Source of the DNA: Pleurodeles waltl
Lineage: Eukaryota > Chordata > Amphibia > Caudata > Salamandridae
NCBI RefSeq assembly: GCF_031143425.1
Contig: NC_090447.1
Coordinates: 131,211,106-131,275,105, forward strand
Reading direction: 5' to 3'
DNA: 64,000 nt
The position numbers and the translations under genes are program-made. This document shows positions 8,276-21,385 of this stretch, piece after piece; the first letter of the stretch is position 1, and every line of letters starts with the position of its first letter. A model generated the notes under the pieces. It searched no databases. It was not told the DNA's origin and saw only the letters and a program-made list of their open reading frames with translations.

Positions 8276-11200
8276 TGGCGAAACAGGAGAATTTCTATGG
8301 ACTTGTATGTTTAAAATGTGAACATTACTATAACTTTCCTGTAACTTTTGCTTTTTTAAGTGAATTTCTATGTTTGTTTAATTTTATTTCCTACGCAAAA
8401 ACACAATCTGCGGACTGAAAGCTAGCTTTCTGCCAAATTTCGTGTAATTCCGTCCACCTGTTCGGGCTGCAGTCATGTCTAAAGGTCCTATAGAAATTAA
8501 CAGAGGAAACACACCTTTTCTGACCCCCCTTTTTCTCAGCCCCTGATTGACGGATTATCCTGAAACGATCCATGCACAACACGAATCACTGGGGCACTTT
8601 TGGGGGGGAAATTTTGTGAAGATTTGTCAAACAGTGCCAAAGATACAGACAAGTCAAGGAACAATTTTTCTATGGAAACATGGTCCTAACTAGAACTACC
8701 TAGTGGCGACAGGGATTTTGTGATTTTTTGTGTTATGTTCTGACTTTTTCATTGTTTTGGCACTACTAAATACTTTACACAATTTTACTTACATGCTATA
8801 ACTACTAGAGGCTGGACTCAAATGTAATTATTGAAATTCTTGAACTTGTGTGTTGGACCTGACAGGATGTTTGACTTATTAATTCTAAAGAACTCACACC
8901 CCCTCACAATTATTAACCTATTTACTTATACTGGGATATTGAATTAGCAAGGTCAGAAAGAGGCATAACAAGTTGTACTTGACTTTGCACACATGATTAT
9001 GTAAATTTTGCCTCTTTCCAACCTCTTTCCATGATGCAAATTTCACTAAGATGTACCTGGCCAAATTTGCAAGAGTGAATCAGTTCAAGGGTGAGTTAAG
9101 TCCTATTTTGTACGAAAGGTGGCATTTGTGCCCACACCAAGATTAGTGAAACTTCCAACTGAAGGCAACAAAATGTTCATATTTTAAATCAAATGTAAGT
9201 GTTGCATGTAAATTAAATGAGTCAGTATCACTTGGTAATTTAAACTTGGAAGAAGTTCCTCAGGTGTAGGTTAAATTTTCCCAAACAGAATTGTATTTTT
9301 TTATTTGCAGTTATATGGAGCATGTATGTACCTTGAAGCATGTTTGGAGCATTACCATGCTTTGTATCAAAATAGCAATGTCCAATCCTGGGAGCTAAAA
9401 CAGATTATGGTTCTGTAATCAAGATGTTACTAAAACTGAAGGTTAAAGAGCAATATACAATTAAACAAATATGGCCGCCACTGTTCCCCAGTAGGGATAC
9501 AGGCTGTCTACGGGAGACAAGGACCACTCTATCTCAAGATACAAATCAGTAAACTGTCTTTGGAGTTAGCTAGAGGAGGGAACTATTCTTCCAGTTTTCA
9601 TTAAACAGGGTAACAGGGTGATGGGAAAGCCTTCCCTGCATTTCCTTTTACTGGAATTGAACTGAAGGTTTAATGTTCTGAACATAGCTTTTAAAGTATA
9701 CAATCAACATGCCACTTATCACTATCATTGATAGTTGACATGTTTGCTTTTCCCTTGTGTGTGACAATGCTATTGTTCCAGGAGAATACTTTATGGTGTA
9801 AAGAGCACCTAACAAATAAAATCCACTTTGAACTGGTATAATACTTCATCCTTCTTCTCAACTCCACTCCTTCTGAAGCACTTCAACCCAGTCAACTACA
9901 AAGACATTACTTTCACAGTATGAACTAGTGGGTCTGAATTATGGATGAGCACAGGTTTTTCCTTTTTCTGCAGAGTTGGTTGAAATTGGGAAACTTTGAC
10001 TAGATGAGTGATAGATCCCAACTTACTTGACTTGACAGAGGTGACATTTAACTCACAAGTAACTAACATCCTGGGATAATTTCCTATACAGGCTGGGACA
10101 CCTGGTGGCTCGGAACAGTGCCACAGATGTAGCAGGGGCATATATAGGGCTGGGGCAAGGCTGGGAATTGAGGTGATAGACTCCTATCGACAGCATGGAT
10201 TGCAAAGCCTGTACAGCAACATTGAGGGAGGAGTAACTTAAAAGGGTACGGAGCCAAGGGTGGGGTATGAAAAGTGCCTGGAAGGGGGCTTGATGGAAAA
10301 TACCTGCTGAACAATAGCAAAACATCCACTTGAAAAGATTTTCCGAGGTTGTAAAACACTGGTTAAGGATAATTTGTTTAGTTTCTTACCTTAAAAACGT
10401 GCAAAGATTCAAATGGAAAGCACCTCCCACTTATTTATTGTTGATTTTCTAAGAATACCTTTACAACTGGGGCAGTTTCAAATAATAACAGGTTCATTTG
10501 CAAGGCTAAATATTTTTTTTCTCCTGCTCAGAAGGCGGCAATGTAATCCATCTATCAATGTTTGTAAAGTAAATGCAATAAATAACACTTTCAGATTTGC
10601 TACATTTGTCATTTTACACTTATGATGTACATTTTAAACTAGTGGATCAAGCTATGCCAAAATACCACTCAAAGGCTAGATCATTAATTCAGATGAGATG
10701 AAGCTCGAAGGTGATTATAGCAGCTCTTGGATGTGGAGAACCAGTTTCTGATCCATACACACGTAACACACATGTATGTAGCTGTTTGTGAATTGGTCAA
10801 ACTTTATATTATCAATATTAACTTCCTAGTGTCCATCTGGCGCTCTGAATTGATTTCAGACTAGTTCCCATTGCACCACAAATTACACGGAGAGAAAAAG
10901 CACACCATTTATAGCAGAGTACCTGTGTTTGGAGAACTGGACTGCAGCTCTCCTACCACAGAATTAAAACATCCAGGGCTCGTATTATATAATGAGTGCA
11001 TTGTCTCTGGTTGCCACTGTTTGCCTTACTGCTCACCTTTAAGCGCAGGTGCAGCATGCACATACAGTAACAGTGCACCCTAACGCAATCAATGAATTGT
11101 CACCAGGACATGAAATTGCAGCTGCCCTAGGATGAGTGCATTTAGTGAACTACAGAGTGGTTGCTTACAAGCCTCTCCGTGTTTAACAAAGCGTGTGGTA

Positions 11201-14200
11201 GCTGCCTGCACTTTAAATAGGGTACAGAGATCACCCTGCAAGCGAGTGCAGTGAGTGACCTTTTGTGGCACACTATCAGTACACCTCCTATAGGCCTGTT
11301 TGCCTCTGTAGACATTATATAATAAGGCTCGGTGCAGAGGTAAATTGAGTTCCTCATTTGACTGGGACCACACCCCCATGAAATTAGGGTATGACCTCTT
11401 CCAAAAGTGCTGCCATGGAATGCACAAAGCAGGCACACCTGCCTGTCGCACTGTTCGGGCAGAATGCATAATTCAGCCACAGGTATCCAAAATGAAAGAC
11501 AAAAAAACATAGGTAGATATAATTCTTGTAGCTGCCCCAGAGTCTAAGCATGACCGAGAGACTAGTAATAGTGATTGTACCTATAAGCATTTAGTGGGGA
11601 AGCATCGATTTTCAACATGCTCCAGTACGGTTAATCCCAAATCTAGGCACCATCTTAAATTACAATCCATGTAAGAAAACGGGTTTAAATCAATACATTT
11701 AAATTCTTCCTTTTCAACTTCCTATGCATCTTTTAGAGCTTTTTTCAATTTGAATTGTGAATTGAGTCCCATGTGAACGTTGTCACAGTCCCTTCAAAAT
11801 GCCTCACTTTCCACTGAGATCCAATATAGTTCCATGGTAGCAAACATGTAAATTATTGCCACTCGTTGCTCTTGTCTAAAATCATTTGAGTAGCAAAAAT
11901 AATCCTGCTCTGTGTTAGGGACCTTCCGCCCTGGGAATGAGGTGTTCACATATCTCAGGATGTCCAGGGCTATTCCTTCTCTAGGACCGCGGTAAAAAGC
12001 CTGTCATCTTCATGGAAATAAATTCAGATTACGTGCACCGTAATCCTTTTATACCAATTGATGCATTTACTGTAATTGCTGGTGAAACCTAAACTGAGGC
12101 ACCTCACTATGCATTTTGGGAGGCTTCATTCACACATGGAAAAAAAACTAAACTAGAGAAGAGAAGAATTACAATAAACATTGTACCTTTGGTACTTGAA
12201 TACGATCGTGCAATTTTCCGATTTTTAAGAGAAGCCCAATTGTCAAGAACCAAACTACTACGTGTCACATCGAGAAAGTAAATGTAACACACTAGCTATA
12301 TTAGGCGTAGTAACATGATTAGCAAAGTAATAAAAGAAAGGGGAGAAATAACTATTGGAATGAGGTGCCAGAAAGTATTTTCAAGCATTTGAATGCAGAA
12401 CAATTAATTAATCATTCAGTTACACACCACTCTGGTGTTCTAGCCCAAGATGCTGCAAACGTTTGATTAATAATGGGGCTACCCCAGTGCAGAGTGAATA
12501 GAGGAAAGTATACGCTATTTTGGGGGGAAGCAACACTGGTTACCCCCTGTAGGTTGTGTGTAGAGCATCAAAACAAAGAACAGTGCCATCATTTAGACAA
12601 AAAAATTACAGGGCGGCCTAGCCATGATGGTAGTATTACCTGGATTTCCTTCAAGTCATTTTTCCAAGCGAAGATGTAGGCAGTAATGCAATCCATGGAG
12701 GTGACAGCGAAATCCTCCACTCTAGCGATAACTGATTGACAATATTGTGAATAGTGGCTGAGGCATTCATCTACTGAAAAGGTGTCACAAAAATCTGAGA
12801 ATATTTTTCAGCAAATGAAAAGGCAAAGCATTCCTTGTCACATTTAAATATTTTAATCTGAAATTACACCGAAGTTCAACTAAATAAATAGGACCATCGA
12901 AAACTCTGAACCTCCCTAAACCGAAGGTATTGGTAGCACATCCGACTTTTGATAGGGGTATGATCTATTTCATTTGCATTTTTGAGTAACAGAACCACTA
13001 GAATAGACCAAAAAAAAATGCTTAAATGTTCAATAAAGTTAGCTCACAATCCTTGACTGTATCTTCCATAATGCTGGATCTTGCCCTTTCCATCATCCTT
13101 TACAGTTTGTTTTCGACAGACATGCCATCTTCAGTGTCATTAAAACGTACACTGTGGCTAGTGTGTTAAAATTGTAAGCAGAACATATTAGATTAATGGC
13201 ACAACACCTGCAAACAACTCCTCTGCTTTTCCTTTGCTGAATGAAGAGAGATGCACTTTCAACACTGTCAGCTTTTTACTTGTGGTACATTAAAGCAGGG
13301 AGGGGCTTACTCTCATTACCCTCCCTCTAATCTGCCACCAGCTTTGCTAATAAAGCATTCAAGGTAGTTGAAGTAGATAAACCTGTTGGATTATCTTGAA
13401 GTCTCAAGATGAACAAGTTTGTTCACCTTAATGACCTATCGTATATTGTGAATTTCCCAGTTCTCCTATTCTGGAGAAACATGGGTTTTATTAGGTCCAC
13501 CACCAGGACCTTCTGTTCAGAGCATTAAGAATGTATCTTTTCCTGTATGATCCTCAATCTGTATATGGACAACTTGAGGTACTCAATGAAAATGTAAACA
13601 CATCAACACTCTGATGGTGCACATTTTATTGTAACATATTGTAACATGTCAACCACCTGTGAAAGCCATTGACCTATAGAATGCCTCACTCTCATCCAAG
13701 CCTAGTTATTGAACTCCTGAAACCCCACTAAAAGTGAGTTCACCCATTTCACAAACTGTACAAACAAGCTTAGTTTGAGATAAGGATCACGGAGATAAGT
13801 ATCGCTAGTATGAACCTCAATGGTTTCACATCACAACTATCAAGAAAACCAAGGCTGCTTGATAACATTTTTCTGTACTATGCACAATGAAGCCATTTTT
13901 TCCCAGAAGCACACTACCCTAATCCTCATTCACCAGGAGAGAGACAGCACTCAGATCTAGTCACACCAAGAAGCCTCTTACATGGAACAATCAGACTCAT
14001 TAAACGTTTAAAGAAGGATGGCCACTTCACGTGTGCTTCATTAGAACGCCTCTGGTTCCCCCTGGGAAGAATAAAGGTTTGTGAGAAGGTGATTCTGAAC
14101 AACTTCTCCAGCCAGATTTTTTCGCTTTTTGATCACCTGGTTTTTGACCTTTTACCATGGGAAAGCCTCATAACACGTGACACAGCCACGGTAAAATCAT

Positions 14201-15832
14201 GGTAAAATGGACTTCACAAGTTTACTACCTGTGTCTGCTTTTAAACGAAAGGCTGCTGTGATGTAGCAAGGGTAAGAGACACTTGGCTGGTTACATGTGA
14301 ACATGTGCACACGTGTGCACAAGTGTGAGACTTCTATTATGCACAGGCCAGGGTGCCCTGGCGCAGAAGGGACTATCCAGGATTTGGCAGTGGCCTGGAA
14401 TAGGATCTATAAGATGGGTGTACACATGTAGGGAAAGTCAGTGTGTGCTTTACTGTCTTGACTGTAGTGGCACTCCATTATACACATATGGGAAAAGCTG
14501 CCTTAGGGAGCAGCTCTGGCCCTCCTTGGTCTACAAACTCCAGAGTCGCACCAATGTTCAATGTAACCTGTGTGAAAAGAACAATTCTGTGAAGTCCAAA
14601 ATCATATCTTTACAGGGTATGGGTTATACAGTAATGTCATATTTCTCTGACTCAGCTCAGGATCAGAGTCCAGGCCTTTTGTGTCCCTGCTGGGCTGGAT
14701 TAATTACCTTTTTGCTACATCTGCTGGACAAAAGGCATCACCCATTAAAGGGAGCAATTAACAGTGCTGCAGTTAGCTCTGAATGAGGACAGGAGGGGTT
14801 GATTTTCTCTGTGTCAATCAGCCTGCTGTCATTTTATGCCAGAAAGAGGTACTGCCCCAGGCCGCTAAACAAAAAAGGGAGTCCAGACCTCTGGAGACAC
14901 AACAGGGGGAGAGCTCCTTTGAAGATTTTCTGGGGAAGGCCCTGGTAGTGATGTCAGGATGGGGTGAAGCTGAGACCCCCCCAAGTACATGTGGTAAGTG
15001 ACTCCTGGGTGACGCCATTTTGAGCTATTAGAGAAGACTGTGCAGGGAGGTTGCAACACAGGCAGAGAGATGATGTGGCACATCAGGATGGGCCAGAGGC
15101 GCATGCCTGCTAAACAACCCCCCCATATACTTAAAAGATCGTGCATAGGGGATAAAGCTCTCATTTGTGCTTCCCTGTAGAACACTGGAACTGAAGGCAG
15201 CTGCCATGGACAATTGGAAGGAGGAACCCTCTGACTACCATCTTGCCCTGGAATACTGACTTTGAGTGACCTAAGGACCAGTGGGGCACTCCCTAGGACC
15301 CAGGAAGCTGGTCTGCCTCACCCCTGGAGGACCAGGTGAGGGAAAGAAAGGGCTTCTGTGCAAGGAGGGAGCGGAGCCCAGAGAGACAACAAAGTGAAAG
15401 TCTGTACAGGGAGCCAGTGAAACCTGCTCCCTACACAGTTTGTTGCTATTGGAGGCCAGAAGACCTGAAGAAAGTGCTCCATATTTCTAGGGCTCACCAC
15501 CAGGAGCAAAACAAGGCCAAGATCTGGGAAATCGGCCCAAAGGGCCCTAGTTGTAGCCTTTTGAAGGTGGGCAACCTCTGACCCTTTACGATTAAACTGG
15601 TGACGAAGTGCCAGGGCCTGGGGGCTGCCCTGTAAAAAAGAGTAATAAGAGAGCCCTGTTGCGCCCCCTGTTGAAGCAAGAGAGGGGTCAGGTCTCCATC
15701 CATGGGCCCCGTGAAGAATAATGTCAGGGGAACACCCTCGCACTCCCCTATGAAGGGGGGATGGGGCCCCGATCCTTGGGCCCTGTGTTTTTGCCACAGG
15801 TGAGAGAGCATCATCACGCCCTCTTGCAACTC
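8276..15832. other. Long stretch without recognisable gene
   Basis: I read this 7.5 kb on both strands and found no domain motif, RNA gene or clear element boundary. The frames present are short and overlapping. A pair of AT-rich 12-mers (10983-10994 and 11313-11324) could be ends of a small element, but the motif is itself near-palindromic. It probably consists of old, decayed repeats. Confidence 0.5.
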
Positions 15833-15842
15833 CAGAAAGGGG
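15833..15842. repeat. Target site duplication of LINE, left copy
   Basis: CAGAAAGGGG is identical to 21376-21385, directly after the TGAC tail. A similar hexamer occurs inside the monomers, but the match to the right flank covers all ten bases. Confidence 0.75.
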
Positions 15843-16120
15843 CATTATCGGAGGCGGCAGAAAGGAAGGGCAGGAGCCCTTTAAACTTCTACTCAGCGCT
15901 CCCGCCCTGCGGGACGCGCATTATCGGAGGCGGCAGAAAGGAAGGGCAGGAGCCCTTTAAACTTCTACTCAGTGCTCCTGCCCTGCAGGACGCGCATTAT
16001 CGGAGACGGCAGAAAGGAAGGGCAGGAGCCCTTTAAACTTCTACTCAGCGCTCGGAGACGGCAGAAAGGAAGGGCAGGAGCCCTTTAAACTTCTACTCAG
16101 CGCTCCCGCTCGCGGGACGC
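15843..16120 (+). repeat. 76-bp monomer array at the LINE 5' end
   Basis: Units beginning CATTATCGGAG start at 15843, 15919 and 15995. A fourth, lacking about 24 bp, follows at about 16049. Each unit holds GGCAGAAAGGAAGGGCAGGA and a GC-rich half. The element starts exactly at a unit start next to the target duplication. Tandem 5' monomers act as promoters in some mammalian LINEs; the same role here is inference. Confidence 0.8.
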
Positions 16121-16301
16121 GTGCCGGCGGTGCCCCGGGCAAAGCCCGGGCCAAGGGTGGACCCGTCCTTCGCCCGTCTTCGACCGGAAGAGGCCGGGCT
16201 GGGCCCCCCCCTCTAAAGTTTCTTCCTCCACTTCTGCGGTTTTGCAGTAAAAGTCTCTCTTTTAAAGTTGAAAAAGGTGCCGTGGGAGTTAGTCACCTAT
16301 A

Positions 16302-17629
16302 ATGGGGAAGAGAAATATAAATTTGCAAAAGGGGGAAGGTGGGTCCAGCTCTCTTCAGTCCTCCATTACCAGCTACCTATCTACAGTAATGGGGGCCATT
16401 GAATCTGAATTAGAGCAAGTAGAGGAAAGGATTGGGGCTGTCCAAAGCACTGCTCAGCAGCCCCCTTTGGAACCTATTGTTCATATAAACACTAATTTAA
16501 GACCCGGGCCCTCACTACCGGCCCTGCCTTCTAGTATTCTACAGTCGGACCAATATATATTTCCTCTCATAGACTTAAACAACTCCTCTACTCCACTTGA
16601 TAAACCACCTCTGGAAAGCTCCCCCTCTCAGGCTGACTCTCCTCCCCTGAAGAAGAGGAGAGCCGGGAAAAAGTCTAAAATTACTAAAAAAGCTCTGGGC
16701 CCTAATAGAAGAACACCCACCCCTTCGGTCTCAAGTGCTAAAGACCCAGTTTCCCTGGCTTCGAACTCTGAATGTTTTATGAGATAGGATGCTTCTGATG
16801 ATCTCACAAGTGTTATTGACTCTATACTTAATTCTTTCTGTGCAACCTTAGAGGTTAAACTCATTACATTGATTACTAGGAAGCTCGATTGCTTTTGCAG
16901 TGACCTGACTAGCACCTTATCTCATTTTCTCAAGAAAGGGTTAGGAAGTACGGATAAATCTCACAGCCAAGATCCGGCATATCAAACCAACCCTTTACCT
17001 ACTCTGTTGTCTCAAGGAGCAAGAAATGTCTTGCCTGTTCTACAGGGCGTTTTAGGACAAGGAAACCCAGTTGACGACTCTGTACAGGGCCCAACCAGGG
17101 AATTTTGTTCTTCTAGGTTGCATGTCACGGGTCATAATAAATCTACAAATCATGCAGATTCTTTACATCTACCCCCAGACTGCAATCCGTATGTATTGGT
17201 TTTATCAAATGTTCCCCCTTTGGTGAGCCCCAAAACAGAAGATACCCAATCCCTAATCAGGAAAGCTGGTCACTGGTTGAAATCCAATATTAAACCTAAT
17301 TTTCATCATAATGATAAGATCCTTATGGCCCGCAGAGTGAGGAGGGTCGGATATTCCAAAAAAATGGAGCAAGAGATTATGTTGTTTTAACTTTTGCAAA
17401 TTCTTGTTCAGTGGATTATCTTTTGACTAATTCCGACCAATGTAATAAGATATGTAATAGGATTCAAATTCATCCTCTGTGTCAATTTTATGACCCCGTG
17501 CTCCTACCACCACGCTCTGCTATTAACCCAAGAACCCACATACCTGACCCAGCGAGGTCCCAATTGCAGATAAATGTACCCACTAGCAATCGGTTTTCGG
17601 CTCTCAATTATTTTGACGAGAACGATTGA
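16302..17629 (+). pseudogene. LINE ORF1 protein, broken
   Basis: ORF1 of this LINE type is expected to be an RNA-binding, chaperone-like protein. It starts at the ATG at 16302. The N-terminal part has a possible coiled coil (about residues 25-50) and a Lys/Arg-rich stretch (KKRRAGKKSK) at about 16651-16680. An in-frame TAG at 16785-16787 interrupts it, and the same frame then continues to 17390. A frameshift near 17375-17411 is needed to reach the last part, which ends with TGA at 17627-17629. The segment with PPDCNPYVLVLSNVPPL (about 17172) is closely matched in the second LINE (PPECCPYVIIMANAPPL, about 25891), which confirms it as a shared coding region. No zinc knuckle is seen. ORF2 starts three bases later. 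Confidence 0.72.
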
Positions 17630-17632
17630 CAG

Positions 17633-20600
17633 ATGGCCTCAGTTTACCCCTGCCCTATTAACATGGTGAGATCCATTGCTGGGAACGTATACAAAGAAAG
17701 TACTAGGGTCGCAGGGAAACCCGCTTCGGATGTCTCAACTCCCATACATACTAGAGTTCTAACACCATGTCTTGGGTTTAGACCACTTACTCTGCTTAGC
17801 TGGAATATAGCGGGGTTGCGGTCTAAAATTGACAACACGGACTGGAGGAGCTTCATTTTTCTTATCACATAATTTGTCTACAGGAGACATGGTCTAAGGA
17901 TACGCTCCTTCTGAATGGATTCACTTCTCTGTGTCAGCCTGCTATAACCTCTGCAATGGGGAGAGCACGTGGCGGCCTTTTAGTTCTGGTATCCTTACAT
18001 CTCCCTCTATTAAACGCGTCCTTAATCTGGTCTTCCCCTTATCTCATGGCTGTTCTAGTATCTATCAGTGGACAAAAAGACATCCTGATTCTAAATTTTT
18101 ATAATAATATCCCCGAGGTCTTCTTATGGGACACTTGGAAGAGGCAGCAGAATTTAATGATTCATCAAATGTTTTACAGGATAGCGATCTCATTATACTA
18201 TGGGTGGGCGATTTCAACACCCCTCTGTGTAGCAAGGAACTCACGGAACTGTGTCCCTTCCCGGATGAAGGCAGAGAGTCATCTATTCATTTTACTCACA
18301 CTACTGAAGGAGATGCCCTAAACTATTTTATATGCAAGTATGACCTGATAAACGTTACAGGGAAATTGGCTGCTGATGCTTGCAATATTCCAACCTTTAC
18401 AGGGAACTCGAAGGGGACCATTATCGATTATATACTTATTGGCTCCTGTGACTATCATCTTATTCAAGAATTTAAGATCACGCCTCACTGCGCCAGTGAC
18501 CATAATCCCCTCAGCATTAATCTAGATTTAAAAATTAACAAGGTTCCTAAGAACAAAAGTCTGAGAGCTAGAACCGTTTACAATCTAAATTGCGGTTTAT
18601 GCCTAAAATGGGATAAAATAAATCCAAAATCTTTTAATCAGGAAATTGTAAGAAATAGGTTTGGTTCTATTAATAAGTGTCTATCTCAGCAGTTAGAACC
18701 TGAATGCATAGTTCATGAATTTGAATCTTTAAGTATTAATATTTTGCGTGCCTTGGAGGTGGATAGACCCCTGAAGGGGCCAGTGGCCAATAGGTGGTTT
18801 GATTCTGCTTGCTCTTCTGCTCAGAAAAAACTTAAAGATGCTCTTAAAGCAGCTCCCCACTCCCGCCAATTAGTTAAACTTGATAGAGCCGAGTATAAGG
18901 CTGCTCTCGAAAAAAGGAAACCAGAAATTAGGTCTAAGGCCTGGGATGATCTTCAGATTGCCGTTGACATGAAGGACACCTCTAAATTCTGGAAGGTGAT
19001 AAACCACCCTTACTTTTCCGACAACAATACCAAGGCCGATGATTGTTTTATTACAGAGGATGTATGGGTGACTCATTTTAGGAAAGTATTTTGCCCAGGA
19101 AATGATGACAATGATATCCTGCATACCGAAGATAATCTTACTGCACATTCCATTTTAGACTCACATACTAAGGCCCTGGACATTACCTTTGATCTTTATG
19201 AGGTCTTAAGCGCCATTATTCGGCTAAGGCAGGGAAAGGCTCCTGGCCCTGACAGGGTCCCTGCTGACCTTTTCAAATCTGAAATTGACCTCTGGTATCC
19301 TTTAGTCACAAATGTGCTGAATGGTGCGGTAAATAGTAATATACCTATTTCATGGATATCTGCTATCATTGTTCCCATATTCAGAAAGGGAAACAGATTA
19401 GATCCCTTCTTTTATAGACCGATCTCCCTTATTGATTCATCGGCAAAGATTTTAGGAAGTGTGATTTTATCCCGGCTGGAAGATTGGGTGACTGAGGCCC
19501 AGATCTTATCCCCAATTCAATTTGGTTTTAGACCCGGCGTTGGCACAACTGAGCAAGTTCTAAATCTGCATCTGATACTTACTAAATACGTGACAGCCAA
19601 AAAAGAGTCTATTCATATTGGCATTCATTGATCCTACTAGTGCTTTCGATATGGTTAATAGGTCAAAGCTACGGCAAATTCTGGGAGCTTTAGGTTGCAA
19701 TACGTCCCTTTTGGAGCTTATTAAACGCCTACATTCACTTTTAACGATTTCAGTTCAGACTGGCTCATATGGTCAGAGAACTTCATCTATTCCATCAAAA
19801 AGGGGCGTAAGACAGAGATGTATCTTAGCGCCATTTCTTTTTCTGATATATATCAATGGGCTTTACGAATCGCTGGTAAAACATGGAAAGGACGTACCAA
19901 AGATGGGCCAGAGACCGATTCCAGTTTTGTTATATGCTGATGATGCAGTCTTAATCACCTGTACTGCAAATGGCTAACAGGGACTTTTGGACCTATTTTA
20001 TAATTTTATGTTGAACCTTGATCTGAAAGTAAACTACCCTAAGACTTTTGTTATGACATGTGGCCCACATAATACAAAGTCTAAACAATTCATTATGGGA
20101 GGACATACTTTAAATAAGGTAAAAGATTTCTGTTATTTAGGTATGTATATGAGTTCCTCTTTGTCCCGGAAGCCACACATTAATTTTAAGCTCCAACAGT
20201 TGACCAGGAACAACAAAGCGATATTTCGCTTTACCAGTAAATTAGGTCACAGACCCCTTGCATAGATGAAAACACTCTATAATTCCAAGTGTGCTGCAGC
20301 AGTCTTATACGGGGCAGGAGTATGGGGCTACAATAAAATACCCTCTCTCCAAATGGTCGAAAATAAATTCCTGCGTAGACTACTGACGGTTCCAAAATGT
20401 ATAGCAAACATCATCAGCCATGAGGAAACTGGTCAACACTTTTTGGAGGATAGGGTCTCTATTGCTCCTCTACTGCTCTGGATTAGATGCTGGCTGAATC
20501 CTGCGGCGAAACTTGTCCAAGACTGTGTCTCTGAATGTTTACATTTGGACAACTCAAAGAGGATCCCCTGGCTTGCGTTTTTGTGAAACTCCTTTGAGAA

Positions 20601-20928
20601 GCTAGGGCTTAGGTATATGTTCGAGGAACCTCATTTGTTAACCACAAACTCTAGGTCTGTCCTGAAGTCAATCTATTGCGAGCATATATCAGAGTTGAGA
20701 TTTCATAGCTCCCTGAATTTGAAAACATTTGACTCATATACCCGGATTATAACTGTTCCAAGCCTTAAACCTTATTTGACCTGCTTTTCTAGTACTAAAA
20801 AATCCTTTCTCTTAACTTTTTTTAGATTTAATTTGATTCATTTTAAGGTAGCCTTTCCCGAACCATGTATCTGGAAAAAGGATCTACCACCCTGTCCCTG
20901 CGATTCCAAGTCAAAGCAGAGCACTTGA
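17633..20928 (+). pseudogene. LINE ORF2: AP endonuclease and reverse transcriptase, broken
   Basis: The likely ATG is at 17633. The endonuclease begins with LSWNIAGLRSK (about 17797). It has the catalytic GDFN at 18207-18218 and SDHNP at 18495-18509. The reverse transcriptase has RQGKAPGPD (about 19228), FGFRPG (about 19520) and YADD at 19933-19944. This enzyme set nicks target DNA and copies the RNA from the 3' nick. The frame shifts near 17872, between 17956 and 18126, and near 19618. In-frame stops lie at 19975-19977, 20263-20265 and 20584-20586. Homology can be followed to about 20928, and the 3' UTR follows. The gene is dead but easily recognised. Confidence 0.85.
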
Positions 20929-21352
20929 CATTTTGTTCTCTTTTGCTCTTTATAAGGTGCTCCTAGAAAGACTTTTATCTTACCCATTTTATGTCATCTT
21001 AGACCTATCCACTATAAGGAAGCTCTATTATATTTTCAGAGACTGTCAGATATTCAAACCTGTCACCTTGTATTACATTTTGTTACAGTTTCTTTAAGTA
21101 TTAGGAATAGGACTATTTTATTCTAATCTTTATATGTTTGTGAAAGATTTCTATTTTGAGACAATATCTGTAAACTTGTGCTTTGCGATTTTTAATTATG
21201 TTATAGTTTATTTATTTGTTACATGCCAAGGGGATTTAGACCGGATGTTTACACGGTGCTTTTAGAACTTGTTTTATAGCTTTTATTGTGTTTTATAATA
21301 TTTATTGATTCATAATACCTGTTTTTTGCATGCACTTTTATGGCAATTGCTG

Positions 21353-21375
21353 AATAAAGTTCTTTGACTGACTGA
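21353..21375 (+). terminator. LINE 3' end: polyadenylation signal and TGAC tail
   Basis: AATAAA at 21353-21358 is followed by GACTGACTGA up to the target duplication. CR1/L2-type elements end in short tandem repeats rather than a long poly(A). Confidence 0.7.
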
Positions 21376-21385
21376 CAGAAAGGGG

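Larger units (their letters stand above)
15843..21375 (+). mobile_element. LINE retrotransposon, CR1/L2-like, full length but broken
   Basis: The element is bounded by an exact 10-bp direct repeat (CAGAAAGGGG at 15833-15842 and 21376-21385). It has, in order, a 76-bp monomer array, a GC-rich 5' UTR, ORF1, ORF2 (AP-type endonuclease and reverse transcriptase), AATAAA at 21353 and a short GACTGACTGA tail. A short microsatellite tail and an AP endonuclease fit the CR1/L2/Jockey group. Both ORFs carry stops and frameshifts, so this copy is inactive. The clean duplication and complete 5' end suggest moderate age. Confidence 0.88.

Noticed and set aside
10976..11332. Possible MITE with TATTATATAATG ends
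   Set aside because: The end motif is nearly palindromic itself, so inverted and direct readings cannot be told apart; only 12 bp match and no target duplication is seen.
14313..14786. 157-codon open frame
   Set aside because: No recognisable domain, non-ATG-independent support lacking, and low-complexity composition.
15318..15845. 175-codon frame on minus before the LINE
   Set aside because: Overlapping frames on both strands in GC-rich DNA; no motif and it runs into the LINE target site.
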